Assembly: GCA_021648265.1 (NCBI GenBank)
Contig: JAKITD010000003.1
Coordinates: 1 to 64,000 of the forward strand
Length of the DNA: 64,000 bases
Direction of reading: 5' to 3'
DNA from: Flavobacteriaceae bacterium
Lineage (GTDB): Bacteria; Bacteroidota; Bacteroidia; Flavobacteriales; Flavobacteriaceae
Position numbers and translations under genes: made by a program
The notes under the pieces: generated by a model
What the model was told of the DNA's origin: nothing
Seen by the model: the letters and a program-made list of their open reading frames with translations, nothing else
The model's database searches: none
Shown: piece by piece, positions 60,507 to 64,000 of the stretch
Layout: every line of letters starts with the position of its first letter
Position numbering within the stretch: position 1 is the first letter of the stretch

Positions 60507-61892
60507 TTAATTGTCTGTTTTTTGATTGGATATTGAAACTTCTGAAGCTTTTTTGTTATAAATTTTTACTTTTTTATTGTTTCCTTTTAATTGATATGCA
60601 ATTGATAATTGCTGGTAAAAATCGTATTCCATTTTTAAATTATCAAATAAATAATCCAACCCTTCTTCTAGTGTTTCGATAGCAATATCTGCATTGTTAA
60701 GATGGTTATTAGCCACTCCGTTTGTTAAATATAACAGTGATTGTGCCGGAAATATTTCAATTCCTTGAATGCTTAAATCTGATGCTTGCTGATATTGTTC
60801 TACTTCAATTTGAAGCAAAATCGTATTTTTTAACAAACCATAATTATCTGGGTCTTTTTCAATTCCGTTTAAATAATATTGTAATGCTTCTTCTTTATTT
60901 CCTTCTGAAATGTAATAATCTCCCAACAACATATAAATATGACCATCATCATCAGATAAGACTGAAGGAATAACCGATTTAATTTCAAGTTTAAATGAAG
61001 GGTTTTTCTTAGTTGAAATTAAAAAATCTTCCAATACTTTTATTTTACTTTCTTTTTCAATTTCTTCGGAAGAAAAAACAATATTCATTGAGTTTACAGC
61101 ATCATTAATATTGTCTTCTTCTAAAAAATATTTGTACAATGCTAGATGAACTAATTTAGAATTAGGCTTTTGTTTCAATAATACTTTAGCAGTTTCAAAG
61201 GCTTTTTTTGAATTTCCTTCATCGCTATAGAGAAAGATAAGATTAAGATATTCTTGTTCGCTTTTTGGGTTTTTATCAATCTTTTCTTCTAGTTTATTGA
61301 TGGCTTCGGAAGTATTGCCGGTAACTCGGTAAATCTGATTTCTCAAGGCATTTCGGTAGTTGCTTTCTCCCCATTCTTCGTCCAATTCATCTAAAAGTTC
61401 TAAAGCTTTATCGTATTGTTTGGTGCGATTATACAAATTTGCAAGGTCTTCTTTATAATCTGAATCTTGCTTGATTAGCTTTTTTACTAAAGGAATAGCA
61501 GCATCATAATTTCTAGATTCATAATACAAATCGTACATTGCTTCCATTACCTCAATTCTTTCGTGATCCCAAGCCAACACCTTGTTGTAATTGATTTCAG
61601 CATCTTCATATCGTTTTAATTTTGAAAGATTTTTTCCCATTTCAAAATAAACAACCGCTTTGTTTTCTTCGTTTTCTCCTGCAGCTTTTTCTGCTTTTCT
61701 TAATGCTTCAATTGCTAATTCGTAATTTTCAATTCCTTTTTGTTTTAAGGCTTCAAAAAAATATTCTTGAAATTCATCGGTTACATTTCCAAGATCTTCG
61801 GTTACTGGGTCTCCTAGTTTTTGAGCGTAGGTTGAGTTTGGGAATTGGAGTATTCCAAAGAGAAAAAGAAAAAAAATAATTCTTGTATTCAT
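60507..61892 (-). CDS. Tetratricopeptide-repeat protein
   Basis: Multiple TPR motifs, signal peptide. Confidence 0.9.
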   Translation of the reverse strand: MNTRIIFFLFLFGILQFPNSTYAQKLGDPVTEDLGNVTDEFQEYFFEALKQKGIENYELAIEALRKAEKAAGENEENKAVVYFEMGKNLSKLKRYEDAEINYNKVLAWDHERIEVMEAMYDLYYESRNYDAAIPLVKKLIKQDSDYKEDLANLYNRTKQYDKALELLDELDEEWGESNYRNALRNQIYRVTGNTSEAINKLEEKIDKNPKSEQEYLNLIFLYSDEGNSKKAFETAKVLLKQKPNSKLVHLALYKYFLEEDNINDAVNSMNIVFSSEEIEKESKIKVLEDFLISTKKNPSFKLEIKSVIPSVLSDDDGHIYMLLGDYYISEGNKEEALQYYLNGIEKDPDNYGLLKNTILLQIEVEQYQQASDLSIQGIEIFPAQSLLYLTNGVANNHLNNADIAIETLEEGLDYLFDNLKMEYDFYQQLSIAYQLKGNNKKVKIYNKKASEVSISNQKTDN

Positions 61893-61902
61893 TTTTTTGT
61901 CT

Positions 61903-61933
61903 GGTCGAGCGCTCCCGAATAGTCGGGAGAGAC
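61903..61933. repeat. Composite palindrome GGTCGAGCGC-TCCCGAATAGTCGGGA-GAGACC
   Basis: Core TCCCGAATAGTCGGGA also at 63120-63135. Confidence 0.75.
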
Positions 61934-61982
61934 CTAATTTATTAATAAACCCTTCGTCTGCACTCAGGGTGATACAATACTG

Positions 61983-62999
61983 TTACTTCAAAGTCGAATA
62001 ATCACCAATACTCACATTTGTAAATTTACCATCGAATGTTGCGTGATTGCCAATCATAGCGTTGTCCAAAGTAGCATTTTTAATTAATGTGTTGGTTTGG
62101 ATTATACTATTTTTAACATTACTGTCTTCAATTTTTGTTTTTGCACCAATAGACACAAAAGGTCCTACGGTACTGTTTTTTATAACTACTCCTTCACCAA
62201 TGAAGCAAGGTTTTATAATTTCTGAATTTTCCAAAGTGATATTTTCTGAAATTAAAGGCTCATTCCCTTCTGCTAAAAAGCCTAACATTCTACGATTGGT
62301 TTCTATCGTTACTTCTTTGTTTCCGCAGTCCATCCATTCGTCAACGGTTCCAGTTTTGAATATTTTTCCGTCTGCCATCATTCGTTTAATGCCGTCGTTT
62401 ATTTGGTATTCTCCTCCGTTAATGATGTTGTTATCGATTACATATTGCAATTCTTTTTTAAGTACTGAAACGTCCTTAAAATAATAAATCCCGATAACGG
62501 CTTGATTGCTTACAAATTCGGTAGGCTTTTCAACAAGTTCGGTAATTTCTTCTTTTTCGTTCAGATTTACGACTCCGTATGCTTCTGGATTATTGACTCT
62601 TTTGGTCCAAATAACGCTGTCTGCTTCTTTATCTAAATCGAAATCGGCTCTAATTAAGGTATCAGCATAAGCAATTACAGCAGGCCCCGAAAGTGAAGGT
62701 TCTGCACACATAATTGCGTGACCAGTCCCTAATGGAGTTAGCTGTCTGTAAATACTTGCTTTTGCTCCTAGATCTGTTGCAAGTGATTTTAAACTTTCCA
62801 CTACCTCATTACCAAACCAAGCGGGATCGCCTAAAATAAAGGCAATTTCTTCAATAGGTTCATTGAGTAAACCTGCAATATCGGCTACTAAACGATGAAC
62901 GATTGGTTTTCCAGCAACCGGAATTAAAGGTTTTGGCACTGTTAAACTGTGTGGGCGTAATCGTGAACCACGACCTGCCATTGGTACTATTATTTTCAT
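61983..62999 (-). CDS. Sugar-phosphate nucleotidyltransferase
   Basis: MKIIVPMAGRGSRLRPHSLTVPKPLIPVAGKPIV; beta-helix C-terminus; internal Met start favoured. Confidence 0.92.
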   Translation of the reverse strand: MKIIVPMAGRGSRLRPHSLTVPKPLIPVAGKPIVHRLVADIAGLLNEPIEEIAFILGDPAWFGNEVVESLKSLATDLGAKASIYRQLTPLGTGHAIMCAEPSLSGPAVIAYADTLIRADFDLDKEADSVIWTKRVNNPEAYGVVNLNEKEEITELVEKPTEFVSNQAVIGIYYFKDVSVLKKELQYVIDNNIINGGEYQINDGIKRMMADGKIFKTGTVDEWMDCGNKEVTIETNRRMLGFLAEGNEPLISENITLENSEIIKPCFIGEGVVIKNSTVGPFVSIGAKTKIEDSNVKNSIIQTNTLIKNATLDNAMIGNHATFDGKFTNVSIGDYSTLK

Positions 63000-63066
63000 A
63001 ACTCCTATTCCCTGCGTAGGGATCTTATTAATTGAACGTCTAGTTTTATTGTTTCCAATTCCGCAA

Positions 63067-63083
63067 TTCCGATATTTTCGGAA
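63067..63083. repeat. Palindrome TTCCGATATTTTCGGAA
   Basis: Seen directly. Confidence 0.7.
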
Positions 63084-63119
63084 CGGAATCACTTTTTCAT
63101 TATTCTTTTATTTCACTTC

Positions 63120-63135
63120 TCCCGAATAGTCGGGA
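63120..63135. repeat. Palindrome TCCCGAATAGTCGGGA
   Basis: Exact copy of 61913-61928. Confidence 0.8.
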
Positions 63136-63229
63136 CGATTAGTAAACGGAATTGAGATAAAATTTTGTTTTCATTTCATGAAATTCCTGCCTTACTTCGA
63201 CTCCGCTCAGTACAAGTCGCAGAAATTAA

Positions 63230-63664
63230 TTATTTAACGCCAGTACTCCCAAATCCACCTTCGCCTCTATCGGTTTCAGATAATACCCCAACTTCGTTCC
63301 AATCTGCACGTTCGTGTTTTGCAATAACTAATTGTGCAATACGCTCTCCGTTTTCTATAGTGAAATCTTCGTTGGAAAGATTGACCAAAATTACGCCAAT
63401 TTCTCCTCGATAATCAGCATCAATGGTTCCTGGTGCGTTTAAAACGGTAATTCCTTTTTTTGCTGCTAATCCGCTTCTTGGACGTACTTGTGCTTCAATA
63501 CAAACAGGTAATTCTATAAACAGTCCTGTTTTGATGATGGTTCTTTCTAATGGTTTTAATAAAATTGGTGAATCTAAATTTGCTCGTAAATCCATTCCTG
63601 CGGAAGCATTAGTTTCATAATTTGGTAAATCATGATTGGATTTGTTTATTATTTTTATTTTCAT
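63230..63664 (-). CDS. dut: dUTP diphosphatase
   Basis: [50 protein letters not shown]. Confidence 0.97.
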   Translation of the reverse strand: MKIKIINKSNHDLPNYETNASAGMDLRANLDSPILLKPLERTIIKTGLFIELPVCIEAQVRPRSGLAAKKGITVLNAPGTIDADYRGEIGVILVNLSNEDFTIENGERIAQLVIAKHERADWNEVGVLSETDRGEGGFGSTGVK

Positions 63665-63683
63665 ATTTTCTATTTGGGGCAGG

Positions 63684-64000
63684 TCAGGACCTGTCGCTGC
63701 CTATTATTCTTTTAATTTCATTTCGTTCTGTAAAAAACATTGTAGAAACAAACACTATTAATAACGCTGTTCCTGTCCATAAATTACTTTCTAAAACATA
63801 AAATGAAAGTACCGAAAATCCAACGGATAATAATAAATAAAACCCTATTTTTTTAAGGTCGTATGGTACTTTGTAATATTTTCTTCCAAGGAAGTAAGAA
63901 ACGACCATCATACTTCCGTAAGCAGCTAATGTTGCAATTGCCGAGCCTCTATAACTGATAATCGGAATTAGAGTGAAATTTAAAACCAAGGTGATTATAG
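63684..64000 (-). CDS. Polysaccharide biosynthesis / flippase-type membrane protein, C-terminal part (5' end outside window)
   Basis: Hydrophobic; [45 protein letters not shown] typical of the family. Confidence 0.8.
   Translation of the reverse strand, partial: IITLVLNFTLIPIISYRGSAIATLAAYGSMMVVSYFLGRKYYKVPYDLKKIGFYLLLSVGFSVLSFYVLESNLWTGTALLIVFVSTMFFTERNEIKRIIGSDRS

Overview
The window is an AT-rich chromosomal segment that looks like Flavobacteriaceae (Bacteroidetes): TAnnTTTG-type promoters, type IX secretion (T9SS) sorting domains, PorZ and a TonB-dependent receptor. Most of it is housekeeping: nrdG/nrdD, cysH-like, recO, porZ, gdhA, metB-like, asd, mscL, alr, tdk, rsmI, recJ, lpxH, queD, kbl, sodA, dut, an AddAB-like nuclease/helicase pair and one tRNA-Ala(GGC). 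There is one solitary IS200/IS605-type tnpA, no CRISPR array, and no obvious prophage or ICE. Two non-coding patterns stand out. (1) Next to a LytS-type histidine kinase and LytTR response regulator (34.3-37.1 kb), four promoters carry a direct repeat of about TYAGAAAC with exactly 21-bp periodicity. Each lies 40-41 bp upstream of a Bacteroidetes -7 TTTG. They precede the kinase itself, a 1291-aa T9SS LamG/B-repeat surface protein, a small secreted protein, and a Gly-rich secreted protein plus its partner. This is a candidate self-contained LytTR surface regulon. (2) A conserved 5'-leader element (ATGAAACGAGCA-N-GTT ... AGCGAAC-N-GCATATGACC, then about 23-25 nt to the start codon) occurs four times, directly upstream of gdhA, the metB-like gene, the LytTR regulator and a conserved hypothetical gene. 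Secondary observations are a decayed tRNA-Ala 3'-end duplication and a dispersed TCCCGA-N4-6-TCGGGA palindrome family that sometimes lies inside other repeats. All coordinates and comparisons were made by eye; no database or folding software was used.
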